A DNA stretch of 64,000 nt from JAHEME01 sp034435035 (GCA_034435035.1 DAOTXW010000009.1:1-64000), one strand, 5' to 3'. Shown: positions 33,732 through 42,375, counted from the first letter of the stretch. The notes: generated from the sequence alone by a model not told the origin. Numbers and translations: made by a program.

Positions 33732-35951
33732 ATGGCAAGTTCGATGATCGGTCAGAGTCCACATCGACTTGATGCCGAAGGTAAAGTGACTGGGACAACC
33801 CCCTATCCCGGCGATCTGACGATGCCTGGCATGCTGCACATGAAGGTGCTTTTTTCGGAACGCGCTCATGCGCGAGTGCGGTCGATTGATACGACAGCAG
33901 CGGAGAAGCTCCCCGGCGTTCAGGCTGTTTTGACAGCGGCTGATGTACCGGTAAACGAATACGGCCTTATTCTGCCGGATCAGCCGGTGCTGTGCGGCCC
34001 TGGTAGCACCAGACCTGACGCCGATATTGTGCGCACAACGATGGATCAGCTTGCGCTGATCATAGCAGACAGTGAGGAGATCGCAGCTCACGCGCGCGAC
34101 CTGATCCGGGTGGATTACGAGGATCTTCCAGCGGTGTTTGATCCAGTGCAGGCCATGCAGCCCGGCGCGCCCTTACTGCACGCCAGTGCGCCGGGCAATG
34201 TCCTTGTGCATTATCGGATACGTAAAGGAGATATGGACGAGGGGTGGGCAAGTGCCGAGGTGGTCGTCGAGGGCGAATACCATACGACCTGGCAGGAGCA
34301 CGCCTACCTGCAGCCAGAAGCTGGGCTGGCTTATATTGACGAAAGCGGGCGGGTCACAGTTGAAGTGGCCGGCCAGTGGGCCCATGAAGATCAGAAGCAG
34401 ATAGCGCACGCGCTTGGCCTGCCGCCTGAAGAAGTGAGAGTCATTTATCCGGCGATCGGGGGAGCGTTTGGCGGGCGAGAGGATATGTCGATTCAGATCA
34501 TCCTGGCGCTTGCTTCCTGGAAGCTAAGGAAACCCGTAAAGATCGTCTGGACGCGTGAGGAGTCAATACGGTATCACCACAAGCGGCATCCGATCACGCT
34601 AAAGGCTCGCTGGGGAGCTACAAGGGAAGGTAAGATCACTGCGGCCCATGTAGAAGTAATAGGTGATGCAGGAGCTTATGCCTATACCTCTACCAAAGTG
34701 CTTGGCAATGCGCACCTCTGTTGTACAGGCCCCTATCGGATCCCCAACGCGCATGTGGATACCTACGCGGTCTACACCAACAACATCCCCTCCGGCGCCT
34801 TTCGTGGTTTTGGCGGGCCTCAGGGAGCGCTCGCCGCTGAGGGGCAGATGAATAGGCTGGCGGAAGCCCTGGGAATAGATCCGGTGGAGCTGCGCCTGAA
34901 GAACGTGCTGAGGGATGGCGATCTTCTGACGGTCGGCACGCCGCTGCCTCCGCCTGTCACATTGAAGGATGTCATTGAGGCCTGTGCAACGACAGCAGGG
35001 TGGCAGCAGAATGCAGATGGGCGGTGGCAGCGTGCATCCGTGAAGACTCGCCCGCTGAATCCGGGGCGCCGCCGCGGGGTAGGTTTTGCCGCTGCATTCA
35101 AGAACGTGGGCTTCAGTTTCGGTGCGCCCGAACAGTGCGAAGCTATCATCGAGCTGCATGGCACTTCGGAGATCGAGCGTGTGGTCCTGCGGCATGCAGG
35201 TGCTGATGTAGGCCAGGGGGCGCATACTGCAATGGCTCAGATGGCAGCCGAGGCAGTTGGGGTGCCTCTTAGCTGTGTTGAAGTAGTGGCTTCGGACACA
35301 GCCTTGACAGGTAATTCGGGCAGCGCCTCTGCCTCTCGTATGACTTTCATGGCAGGTAATGCGATCCGCGGGGCAGCGGCATTGGCCCTGAAGGCATGGC
35401 AGGACGAGGAGCGGCCGGCGGTAAGTCACTACACTTATCATGCTCCGCGCACGAGCATGTATGATGCGCAGACTGGTCAGAGCACCCCTAATTTTGCGTA
35501 TGGCTATGTTGCGGAGGCTGTTGAACTGGAAGTTGACATGGAGACCGGGGTGATCGAGATTCTTAATGCGATATGTGGAATTGATGTTGGGAAAGCGATC
35601 AATCCTCAGCTGATTCAGGGGCAGATCGAGGGAGGGTTACTGCAGGCATATGGCTATGCCCTCATGGAAGACTTCCGTATGAAAGACGGGCATGTTCTGA
35701 CGCCTTACCTCAGCAATTACCTGATCCCGACTGTGCTGGATGGACCGCACCAGGTGAAATCGGTGGTGCTTGAAAACCGCGATGGTGAGGGGCCGTGGGG
35801 TGTCCGGGGCATGGCCGAGATGCCATTCCTGCCATTTGCGCCGGCGGTGGTGGCTGCCTTGCATGATGCGACCGGTGTCTGGTTTGACAGCATCCCTCTG
35901 ACGCCGGAACGAGTGGCTATGCGGCTGCGCGAGTATGGTGTTGTGGGGTAA
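33732..35951 (+). CDS. Xanthine dehydrogenase-type hydroxylase, molybdopterin-binding subunit
   Basis: 739-residue large subunit. It begins IGQSPHRLDAEGKVTGTTPYPGD (first domain), has GGAFGGREDMSIQ for cofactor binding, IPSGAFRGFGGPQ (conserved Arg), and the catalytic Glu, E696, in GVRGMAEMP. It lacks iron-sulphur and FAD parts, which the gene at 30170 supplies. Substrate residues of true xanthine oxidase cannot be matched with certainty by eye, so a purine or other N-heterocycle is possible. It ends 9 bases before yqeB, tying it to selenium-dependent maturation. Confidence 0.92.
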   Translation: MASSMIGQSPHRLDAEGKVTGTTPYPGDLTMPGMLHMKVLFSERAHARVRSIDTTAAEKLPGVQAVLTAADVPVNEYGLILPDQPVLCGPGSTRPDADIVRTTMDQLALIIADSEEIAAHARDLIRVDYEDLPAVFDPVQAMQPGAPLLHASAPGNVLVHYRIRKGDMDEGWASAEVVVEGEYHTTWQEHAYLQPEAGLAYIDESGRVTVEVAGQWAHEDQKQIAHALGLPPEEVRVIYPAIGGAFGGREDMSIQIILALASWKLRKPVKIVWTREESIRYHHKRHPITLKARWGATREGKITAAHVEVIGDAGAYAYTSTKVLGNAHLCCTGPYRIPNAHVDTYAVYTNNIPSGAFRGFGGPQGALAAEGQMNRLAEALGIDPVELRLKNVLRDGDLLTVGTPLPPPVTLKDVIEACATTAGWQQNADGRWQRASVKTRPLNPGRRRGVGFAAAFKNVGFSFGAPEQCEAIIELHGTSEIERVVLRHAGADVGQGAHTAMAQMAAEAVGVPLSCVEVVASDTALTGNSGSASASRMTFMAGNAIRGAAALALKAWQDEERPAVSHYTYHAPRTSMYDAQTGQSTPNFAYGYVAEAVELEVDMETGVIEILNAICGIDVGKAINPQLIQGQIEGGLLQAYGYALMEDFRMKDGHVLTPYLSNYLIPTVLDGPHQVKSVVLENRDGEGPWGVRGMAEMPFLPFAPAVVAALHDATGVWFDSIPLTPERVAMRLREYGVVG

Positions 35952-35960
35952 GGCGCCATC

Positions 35961-36779
35961 ATGAGCCGCTGGCCGCTGGCAAGTCTTCGAGTAGCGATCC
36001 GTGGTGGCGGCGATCTTGGCTCCGGGGTCGCCTATCGGCTTCATCGCAGCGGCTTTTGTGTGCTGATTATGGAACTGGCGCAGCCCCTGCTTGTCCGGCG
36101 AGCCGTCTCTTTTGGGTCAGCAGTGCTCCAGGAATCCATCACCATTCATGGAATTACGGCACGCGCAGTGTCGAATGTTGAAGGGGCGGATTCGCTCCAG
36201 CAGCTGGGTGAGATACCTGTTCTGGTAGACCCCGAGGCGCTCAATGTTCGCGACTACCGGCCTGCCGTCGTCATCGATGCCCGCATGCGCAAAACCCCGC
36301 CGGAGCCTTTTCCCTTCGCGCCCTCTTTGCTGATCGGTCTGGGGCCAGGCTTTGTAGCTCCTGCCAACTGCGACGCTGTGATTGAGACGAAGCGGGGCCA
36401 TAATCTGGGGCGCGTCATCACCAGTGGAGCTGCCGAACCTGACACCAGCCTGCCTGAGCCTGTGATGGGTTTACACTCCCGTGTGCTGCGAGCTCCCGGT
36501 GCAGGTGCAGTGACTGCGCTGGCACAGATTGGCGCACACCTTGAGCAGGGGCAGCCTGTGGCGCGGGTTGCTGAATCGGTAGTTGTAGCGCCATTCGAGG
36601 GAGTCCTGCGTGGCCTTGTTCATGATGGTGTTGTAGTTAACGAGGGAACCAAGATAGGCGACCTCGATCCCCGAATTGAACCCATCAATGCCTTCACTAT
36701 ATCAGACAAGGCGCTCGCCGTCGGTGGCGGCGCTCTTGAAGCGATCCTGTCCAGCCCGGCGATCCGCGCCCTGCTATGA
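35961..36779 (+). CDS. yqeB: Selenium-dependent molybdenum cofactor biosynthesis protein YqeB
   Basis: 272 residues. The opening VAIRGGGDLGSGVAYRLHRSG is the Rossmann-like signature of the YqeB (EF2563) family, followed by GLGPGFVAPANCDAVIETKRGH and a biotinyl-like C-terminal region (PGAGAVTALAQIGAHLEQGQPV). The family occurs only with Se-dependent molybdenum hydroxylases and selD, and is a marker that a hydroxylase carries labile selenium. It overlaps the next gene by 4 bases (ATGA). Confidence 0.92.
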   Translation: MSRWPLASLRVAIRGGGDLGSGVAYRLHRSGFCVLIMELAQPLLVRRAVSFGSAVLQESITIHGITARAVSNVEGADSLQQLGEIPVLVDPEALNVRDYRPAVVIDARMRKTPPEPFPFAPSLLIGLGPGFVAPANCDAVIETKRGHNLGRVITSGAAEPDTSLPEPVMGLHSRVLRAPGAGAVTALAQIGAHLEQGQPVARVAESVVVAPFEGVLRGLVHDGVVVNEGTKIGDLDPRIEPINAFTISDKALAVGGGALEAILSSPAIRALL

Positions 36780-38125
36780 GACTGTCCGCCGCGCTGGACA
36801 TCCAGCCTCGTGATGTGGTTTCGTTTGTAGGTGCCGGCGGAAAAACCAGCGCGATGTTCCGGCTGGCCAGCGAGCTGGCTGAACAGGGTTGGCAGGTCAT
36901 ATCAACTACTACTACCCGCATCGCACTGGATGAGATGGAGTCGGTGCCGCAGCGTGTTGGGTTTGGCCACGGCATGCGCCTGCCCGAGTCGCTGCCCGAT
37001 CAGGTTGCGCGCCATCGGCATGTTTTTGTATTCACCCGGATTGACTCCGACCACAAAGTCAGAGGGATTCGCCCGGCCTGGCTGGATGAGCATCTGGTAG
37101 CAGCCTCTTATCTGGATGCTCTGCTGGTGGAAGCTGATGGCTCCCGGCGTCTTTCGATGAAGGGGCCCTTACCGCATGAACCGGTTATCCCGGCTGCCAG
37201 CACGATCGTTGTGCCTGTGGTGGGGATGGATGTTATGGGTAAGCCTCTGACTGATCAATATGTGTACGGGGCCGATGTTATCCATCGGCTGACAGGGTAT
37301 CCATTGGGAGATCCTATCAGCCCCCGGCTTGTGGCTGCAGTCTTGATGCATCCCCAGCTCGGCATGAAGAATGTTCCCTTGCAGGCGCGCGTTACGCCTC
37401 TGCTGAATAAGGTAACTGAAGAAACGCGATCGGAAGCTCGTCTGACCGCGGACTTGGCGCTCACTGATCCCCATATCGACCGTGTGCTTCTGGGCGCTGT
37501 CCGTGAATCAGAGCCAATCATGGAGTTCCGGCGCCGTGTGGGGGCGGTGGTGTTGGCGGCTGGCGAGTCGCGGCGCATGGGCCAGCCCAAGCTGCTGCTG
37601 CCCTGGGCCGACTCCACTATGATCCGCCACGTCTGTGAGCAGGTTGCCGATAGCGGCGCTCACGAAATTGTGGTGGTTGCAGGCCGCTGGGTCGATGATA
37701 TCCAGCGGCAACTGGACGGATTGCCGGTGCGGGTGCTTTACAATCCCGACTACCTGCAGGGTGAGATGGTCTCTTCCCTGCAGGCCGGCTTGCAGGCTAT
37801 ATGGAGCAGCAGTGACGCCTGTCTGGTCGTGCTGGGTGACTTGCCGGCTGTATCCGGTGGGGTGATGAAGGAAGTGGTGGCGGCCTATTTCCGGGGCGAA
37901 GGGCAGATTGTTGCGCCAACCTACAGGGGTCAGCAGGGGCACCCCGTTCTGATCGATCGGCGTTTCTGGCAGGCGATCGCAGAGCTTCCACCGGGCGCGG
38001 TTCCACGTGACCTGCTTCGTGCCCACATGGATGAGGTCTACCTGCTGGAGGTTGAGAGCGAGGCGGTGCTGCGCGATATTGACACGCCAGACGATTACCG
38101 CGCGGCCATCCAGCGGCGCGGCTGA
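36776..38125 (+). CDS. YqeC-MocA fusion: Se-hydroxylase accessory plus molybdenum cofactor cytidylyltransferase
   Basis: 449 residues. Residues 1-245 are a YqeC domain with the P-loop-like VSFVGAGGKTSAMF, STTTTRI and LLVEADGSRRLSMKGP. Residues 255-449 are a MobA/MocA nucleotidyltransferase: GAVVLAAGESRRMGQPKLLLPW, VVVAGRW and LGDLPAV. MocA makes the cytosine dinucleotide form of the cofactor used by xanthine dehydrogenases. In E. coli yqeC and ygfJ (mocA) are separate genes, so this is a domain fusion joining selenium and cytidylation steps. It is the last gene of the plus-strand block; the next gene converges 7 bases away. Confidence 0.9.
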   Translation: MRLSAALDIQPRDVVSFVGAGGKTSAMFRLASELAEQGWQVISTTTTRIALDEMESVPQRVGFGHGMRLPESLPDQVARHRHVFVFTRIDSDHKVRGIRPAWLDEHLVAASYLDALLVEADGSRRLSMKGPLPHEPVIPAASTIVVPVVGMDVMGKPLTDQYVYGADVIHRLTGYPLGDPISPRLVAAVLMHPQLGMKNVPLQARVTPLLNKVTEETRSEARLTADLALTDPHIDRVLLGAVRESEPIMEFRRRVGAVVLAAGESRRMGQPKLLLPWADSTMIRHVCEQVADSGAHEIVVVAGRWVDDIQRQLDGLPVRVLYNPDYLQGEMVSSLQAGLQAIWSSSDACLVVLGDLPAVSGGVMKEVVAAYFRGEGQIVAPTYRGQQGHPVLIDRRFWQAIAELPPGAVPRDLLRAHMDEVYLLEVESEAVLRDIDTPDDYRAAIQRRG

Positions 38126-38132
38126 ATCAACC

Positions 38133-40364
38133 TCATGGTACCGATAATGCCTCGCGCAGTATCACGTGATCCCCGCCCTGCTGAAGTGGCCACCGTGTAC
38201 CGGTGAGTGGATCATACAGGCCGATCAGAACATGATAGCTGCCTTGTTTAAGAGCGGGGGGGAGCTGGATGATATGAACATCCTCAAAGGACTCACCCTT
38301 CGCCCAGTATGGAGTTGGATACCGGCCACCTTTCGGCATGGCGTCCGATTGAGCTACGATGTTGCCTTCCATATCTACGACATGGATGAAGACTTTGTGG
38401 CTGGTAGTGAGTGGACCAGCAGGCTGCCAGTTCAGCACCACCGTCAGTTCACTGCCCGGTGAAGGAGTCTCTGTTGAGAACGCCACCCCGGTCAGCGCCG
38501 TGCCATCGACGAATTCCCAGCGCAGGGCGGGCGCTTCCTCTGCCGTTGCGGGAGACTCATCAGCAAGCTTGACCACCCCGATGATTGGATAGCCAACAGG
38601 CTGCCCAGAGGCGTCAATTATCGGAAGCCTTGAACCGGTTTCCAGAACATAGAGCCCGGCTTCAATGTCCAGCAGAATTGGCCCGGTGGCCTCTGGCTTG
38701 ATGGGAATCGGGATCCGGTCGATGACAATCTGCCCCGGCGTCCAATAAATAGTGGGGTCATTGCCCAATCCAGGGTAAGTATCCCGGGATCCCACAATGG
38801 CACCATCCTCACCAAAGAGATGAACAAAGACGGTATAGTTCTCCCCAAGGGGCCGCTGAGGCTCCCAGTAGAGGGTCAGCATGACTGTCTCCCCCGGTCT
38901 GACCACGGTTGGTGACAGATCATAGCCGCGCAGGATAATCGCCCCATTCCCAAGATCCCAATCACTGCGGTGCGCCGGGTCGATGCTGCCAGCGGCAGCG
39001 AGGACCCGCTTCGCTGGTGCGTAAGCGGGTTGAAGAACGCCAATCAGGCTGCCGCATGCAAAGGCCAACATTCCGGCAACGATCAGACCTGACAGCCAGT
39101 GCAGGGGCCAGCGTGATGGCCACCATACGGCCCAACCGGCTACCAGGCTGATGCCAATCAGCGGAAGTACGGGGTAAAGCTGGCGGCCGGTCACTGAGAA
39201 AGTGCGCTGCAGATACCAGATTAAGGCTCCCAGCGTCAGGAGCGCCCATGCAGCCATGAGCGCGGTCGAGCCTCTCCCGCCGATCCATACGCTGCCATGT
39301 CCGCGGCGTATGCCGGCTGCAACCAACCCGGCGATGCTCGCGATGCTCAGGAAGTCTATCGCATTGTAAACCCAGCCGGGTGCAGGGACATTGCCATATC
39401 CGAAGTTGGCCCAGAAAGTGGTGCGAAAGTTACGCAATTCTATCAGATAATCGGTTCCGGTCAGGGGGGGACGGACTCCCCAGACCGACCACATGCTGGA
39501 CAGGCCTGTGGGATCACCGTAAAGGCGCAGGTTCCTGAGCATCCACCACCCACCTGTTGCAGCCACTCCGATGGTGAGGATCATGCTGGCAGTAAGAACA
39601 ACCCGCCAGGATCGCAGCCTTATGGCCAACCTGATAGCCGCCAGACCGGCCACCGGCAGTATCGGCCAGAAGCTCAGCTTGGTTAACATCCCCAGCCCGA
39701 GCAGCCCCGCCAGCGCTGCCCATTGCCATATTGAGGGCGCCTGCTGTGCTTCTGACAGCGTCAGGATCAGCCATCCTGCTGCTGTTGAAATAGTGATGAG
39801 CAGAGCATCATTGGTGATAGCGCCGCTGGTCAGGAGGAAGTTTGGCGTGAAGGCAACCATAGCGGCGCTGGCCGCAGCCAGCGGCTGAGGCAGCAACCTG
39901 CTGGCCAGCCCGTAGGCGCACACAATCGTGATCAATCCGCACAGGGTCGATACTGCGCGAACCAGATGCACCACCCGGCGGGCATGGCTGAAAGGGAACA
40001 CCTCCCGTCTATGCAGATACTGGTTCTTGTTGTCCCGGCCAACTGCCCCGATTTCATATCCCCAGAATGGGTTGACCCGGGTATAAGGCTCCAGCTCGTT
40101 GTCAGTGATGGTGGGAGCGACTAACGCGGTCAGTGCATAGTAGAGGGGTGGCTGGTGATACTCCGTCAGAGGGCCAGACGGATCGACTTCTGGCAGCTTA
40201 CGCTCTGCCTGCAGGGTGCGGATAAACTGGTAGTGGAGCAGTTCGTCAGGCGCTTCAAACAGCGGATTTGCCAGGTTGTAGGCACTGGCGAGTAACAGGT
40301 AGGCGATGGATATTGCCAGCACTGCTCTGTGCTGGGTGAGCACGGCGCGCAGATGCGTCAGCAA
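38133..40364 (-). CDS. Large membrane glycosyltransferase, GT39-like, with C-terminal repeat modules
   Basis: 743 residues. About 10 transmembrane helices in the first 480 residues, with FEAPDELLHYQFIRTL placing the acidic pair after helix 1. The outer C-terminal region holds two copies of the beta-rich module also seen at 22988 (cores MLTLYWEPQ and VVLNWQPAG, ending HVLIGLYDP). The frame is open 30 codons further up, but that would run into the upstream gene. TTG 40364 has GAGGA (40372-40376) 7 bases before it and starts just ahead of the first helix, so it is preferred. It likely transfers sugars from a polyprenyl-phosphate donor. Confidence 0.82.
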   Translation of the reverse strand: MLTHLRAVLTQHRAVLAISIAYLLLASAYNLANPLFEAPDELLHYQFIRTLQAERKLPEVDPSGPLTEYHQPPLYYALTALVAPTITDNELEPYTRVNPFWGYEIGAVGRDNKNQYLHRREVFPFSHARRVVHLVRAVSTLCGLITIVCAYGLASRLLPQPLAAASAAMVAFTPNFLLTSGAITNDALLITISTAAGWLILTLSEAQQAPSIWQWAALAGLLGLGMLTKLSFWPILPVAGLAAIRLAIRLRSWRVVLTASMILTIGVAATGGWWMLRNLRLYGDPTGLSSMWSVWGVRPPLTGTDYLIELRNFRTTFWANFGYGNVPAPGWVYNAIDFLSIASIAGLVAAGIRRGHGSVWIGGRGSTALMAAWALLTLGALIWYLQRTFSVTGRQLYPVLPLIGISLVAGWAVWWPSRWPLHWLSGLIVAGMLAFACGSLIGVLQPAYAPAKRVLAAAGSIDPAHRSDWDLGNGAIILRGYDLSPTVVRPGETVMLTLYWEPQRPLGENYTVFVHLFGEDGAIVGSRDTYPGLGNDPTIYWTPGQIVIDRIPIPIKPEATGPILLDIEAGLYVLETGSRLPIIDASGQPVGYPIIGVVKLADESPATAEEAPALRWEFVDGTALTGVAFSTETPSPGSELTVVLNWQPAGPLTTSHKVFIHVVDMEGNIVAQSDAMPKGGRYPTPYWAKGESFEDVHIIQLPPALKQGSYHVLIGLYDPLTGTRWPLQQGGDHVILREALSVP

Positions 40365-40374
40365 GGAATCATCC

Positions 40375-41109
40375 TCATGGTTGGGACGGGGCCCCGCTGC
40401 TGCCCGCGACAATAATGGGTACCTCGCACGGCACAGGGTACGAGCCATCAACACGCAGCACCACCAAGCGCAACGTGTAATCCCCTGGCAGCAGGGAGGT
40501 GCTATCCCATGCTCCCAGGAATCCCTCGGGCATGGGTGTGGGGTAAGTACCTACCACAACCCAGGCGCCGCCGGTCTGGGCTCCGCGAACCTCAAACTTG
40601 TACTGAGCAAAGTTGAGGATGTTGGCCTGACCCTCAACTGCCACCTGACCCGTTACAGTCTGACCCGCCACAGGGCTGGTAATGGTAGCACCCAGTATTT
40701 CACAGCCGTTGATCGTTGCGTCGGCGGTGGCGGCGGTTGTTCCTGCAGCGGGTGGCACTCCAACAGTCGGTGTGATAGTGGGATACAGCAGGAGGGCCGT
40801 GGTCGCAGTAGGCTGCTGGGTGACAAATACGATCGGGGTTGGAGTCACATCAGGCTGCGGCGTTCCAAGATTGGGTGACACGATATTTGCCAGGATATAT
40901 ACCACCGCGCAGATTGCTGCAAGTGCAGCAATCGAGTTGAATGACCGTCGGAGCAGATCGCGGGCTGCTTCGCGCTCAAGCCCGAACACGGCCACACGCA
41001 TCGATTGCCGTGCGATAATGATCCCGCGGATGGAAAGAAGCAGGCCAAGTACAGCCAGCGCATAGATGATGGGGGCAACGCGGGCAATGAACTGAATCAG
41101 CGTAGCCAT
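40375..41109 (-). CDS. Membrane protein with Thr-Pro linker and Ig-like extracytoplasmic domain
   Basis: 244 residues. Two N-terminal hydrophobic segments (about 12-30 and 58-78), a Thr/Pro-rich linker (about 85-125), then a beta-rich domain with ITSPVAGQTVTGQVAVEGQAN and a closing PGDYTLRLVVLRVDGSY typical of bacterial Ig-like folds. No catalytic motif. It is upstream of and 10 bases from the glycosyltransferase gene, so the two may act together at the cell surface. Confidence 0.75.
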   Translation of the reverse strand: MATLIQFIARVAPIIYALAVLGLLLSIRGIIIARQSMRVAVFGLEREAARDLLRRSFNSIAALAAICAVVYILANIVSPNLGTPQPDVTPTPIVFVTQQPTATTALLLYPTITPTVGVPPAAGTTAATADATINGCEILGATITSPVAGQTVTGQVAVEGQANILNFAQYKFEVRGAQTGGAWVVVGTYPTPMPEGFLGAWDSTSLLPGDYTLRLVVLRVDGSYPVPCEVPIIVAGSSGAPSQP

Positions 41110-41149
41110 GGGCTCTGCAGCCGTTTAGCCGGGGAGTCCAGGATGTCGA

Positions 41150-42028
41150 TCAAGATATCGCCGGCAACTGGCGTAGTACACCCCTGATGATGGTCTCAAG
41201 GCGCGGAACGATCAGGCTACTTGCCTCGAGAACCTCTTGATGGCTGGCCTCCTGTTCGCTGGCGGGGTTGTCGATGGCGGAGTTGCTGATTCCTGAGATG
41301 GCAAGCACACGCAGCCGCCTGTCAACTGTCTCATCATGATGAGCATGGCGTGCAACTGTCGCTTCCGGCACTGTTGACATCCCCACGGCATCAGCGCCCA
41401 TTGAGCGCAGAAATCGGATGTCGGCTGGCGTCTCGAAGGCCGGACCCGCCAGCGCGATATAGACCCCCTGGTGCATCGGGACGTCATGATCGCGGGCTGT
41501 CTGCATGGCCAGGCGGCACAGTTCCGGGTCGTAAACGCGAGTCATCGCGGGGAAGCGCGGCCCCAGACTTTCATCATTCGGGCCGCGCAGCGGGCTGACC
41601 CCTGTGTGCCCCAGCAGATTGATGTGGTCAGTGATGAGCATCAGCTCGCCGGGAAGGAAAGTCTGGTTAAGTCCGCCAGCTGCATTGGTCAGGATGAGGA
41701 CCTTAACACCCAGGATCTGCATCACCCGGATGGGAAGGGTCACCTGCGATATGGGATAGCCTTCGTAGTAATGAGCTCTCCCGCGCATTACCATCACGGG
41801 ATGGCCTTCCAATTGGCCAACATGCAGCTGGCCTGAGTGGCCTACAACCGTTGAAACAGGCCAGTGCGGGATTTCCGGGTAAGAAATGATGCTTGCCTGT
41901 TCGACCGAGTCCGCCAGCGCGCCCAGGCCAGATCCGAGGACGATGCCTACACGTGGCTCCACATGAATGCGGGCTTGTACAGCCTGGGCCGCGGCTTCAA
42001 ACTCAGGGCGACCGAAGAATTCCATCAT
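41150..42028 (-). CDS. Purine nucleoside phosphorylase (trimeric type)
   Basis: 292-residue PNP cleaving inosine and guanosine to free base and ribose 1-phosphate. Visible: GIVLGSGLGALAD (phosphate loop), RAHYYEGY, TNAAGGLN, GPAFETPADIRFLRSMGADAVGM and GISNSAID, with the Glu and Asn positions used by trimeric 6-oxopurine PNPs. ATG 42028 is chosen since GGAG (42036-42039) lies 7 bases ahead; the frame is open 25 codons further up. It supplies bases to the deaminases and hydroxylases elsewhere in the window. Confidence 0.92.
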   Translation of the reverse strand: MMEFFGRPEFEAAAQAVQARIHVEPRVGIVLGSGLGALADSVEQASIISYPEIPHWPVSTVVGHSGQLHVGQLEGHPVMVMRGRAHYYEGYPISQVTLPIRVMQILGVKVLILTNAAGGLNQTFLPGELMLITDHINLLGHTGVSPLRGPNDESLGPRFPAMTRVYDPELCRLAMQTARDHDVPMHQGVYIALAGPAFETPADIRFLRSMGADAVGMSTVPEATVARHAHHDETVDRRLRVLAISGISNSAIDNPASEQEASHQEVLEASSLIVPRLETIIRGVLRQLPAIS

Positions 42029-42102
42029 CTCGCGTCTCCAGAGGAAGAGTTGGCGGAAGTGTATGGCCGCCGGATCGCGGGCAGAGCCAGAAAGCCGCAG
42101 CA

Positions 42103-42132
42103 ATTATAGCTTGACCCTTTCTGTCACAACAA
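42103..42132 (-). promoter_or_regulatory. Sigma-70-like promoter of the PNP gene
   Basis: On the minus strand TTGTTG (42132-42127), an 18-base spacer and consensus TATAAT (42108-42103). This gives a leader of about 65-70 bases before ATG 42028. The layout is the same as the promoter before npdG. Confidence 0.6.
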
Positions 42133-42294
42133 ACGGTGCTGCGTAAGAGTCAGGAGCCGTTACACATCGACGTAAGCAAAGGGCCCCACCCTGTTCCACA
42201 CCCTGACATATTCATTTGGTTGGACACCCGAAGACCCCCCGGGGCGGTGGTAAGAAAAGGAAGGCGCCGGTGTGGCGGACACCGAGCTTGTTTT
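42133..42294. other. Intergenic stretch between divergent PNP and cbiM promoters
   Basis: The gap from PNP to cbiM is 347 bases. Apart from the two promoters, this 162-base part shows no reading frame I can support. It holds a 6-bp hairpin CGGTGT / ACACCG (42268-42284) and a CCCCGGGG palindrome near 42236. No NikR-type GTATGA palindrome and no cobalamin riboswitch core was seen. It may be regulatory DNA, but nothing firm can be said. Confidence 0.4.
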
Positions 42295-42334
42295 CTGCAA
42301 ACACATTGCAATTGCAAATAGTCGCAACTATACT
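42295..42334 (+). promoter_or_regulatory. cbiM promoter with overlapping TGCAA-repeat operator
   Basis: The -35 TTGCAA (42306-42311), 17-base spacer and -10 TATACT (42329-42334) form a good sigma-70 promoter. The -35 is itself part of a repeat set: CTGCAA (42295-42300), five bases, TTGCAA (42306-42311), then TTGCAA again (42312-42317). TTGCAA-N5-TTGCAA is the layout I recall for the nickel-responsive Fur-family regulator Nur of Streptomyces. A metal-responsive repressor covering the -35 region is inferred; no regulator gene is nearby. Confidence 0.6.
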
Positions 42335-42375
42335 CCTGAAGGTGGATACAACCAATCGAAATGGAGGGCAACGAG

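Noticed and set aside
42133..42294. Cobalamin or NiCo riboswitch upstream of cbiM
   Set aside because: The structured elements lie upstream of the inferred promoter and no B12-box or NiCo core could be matched.
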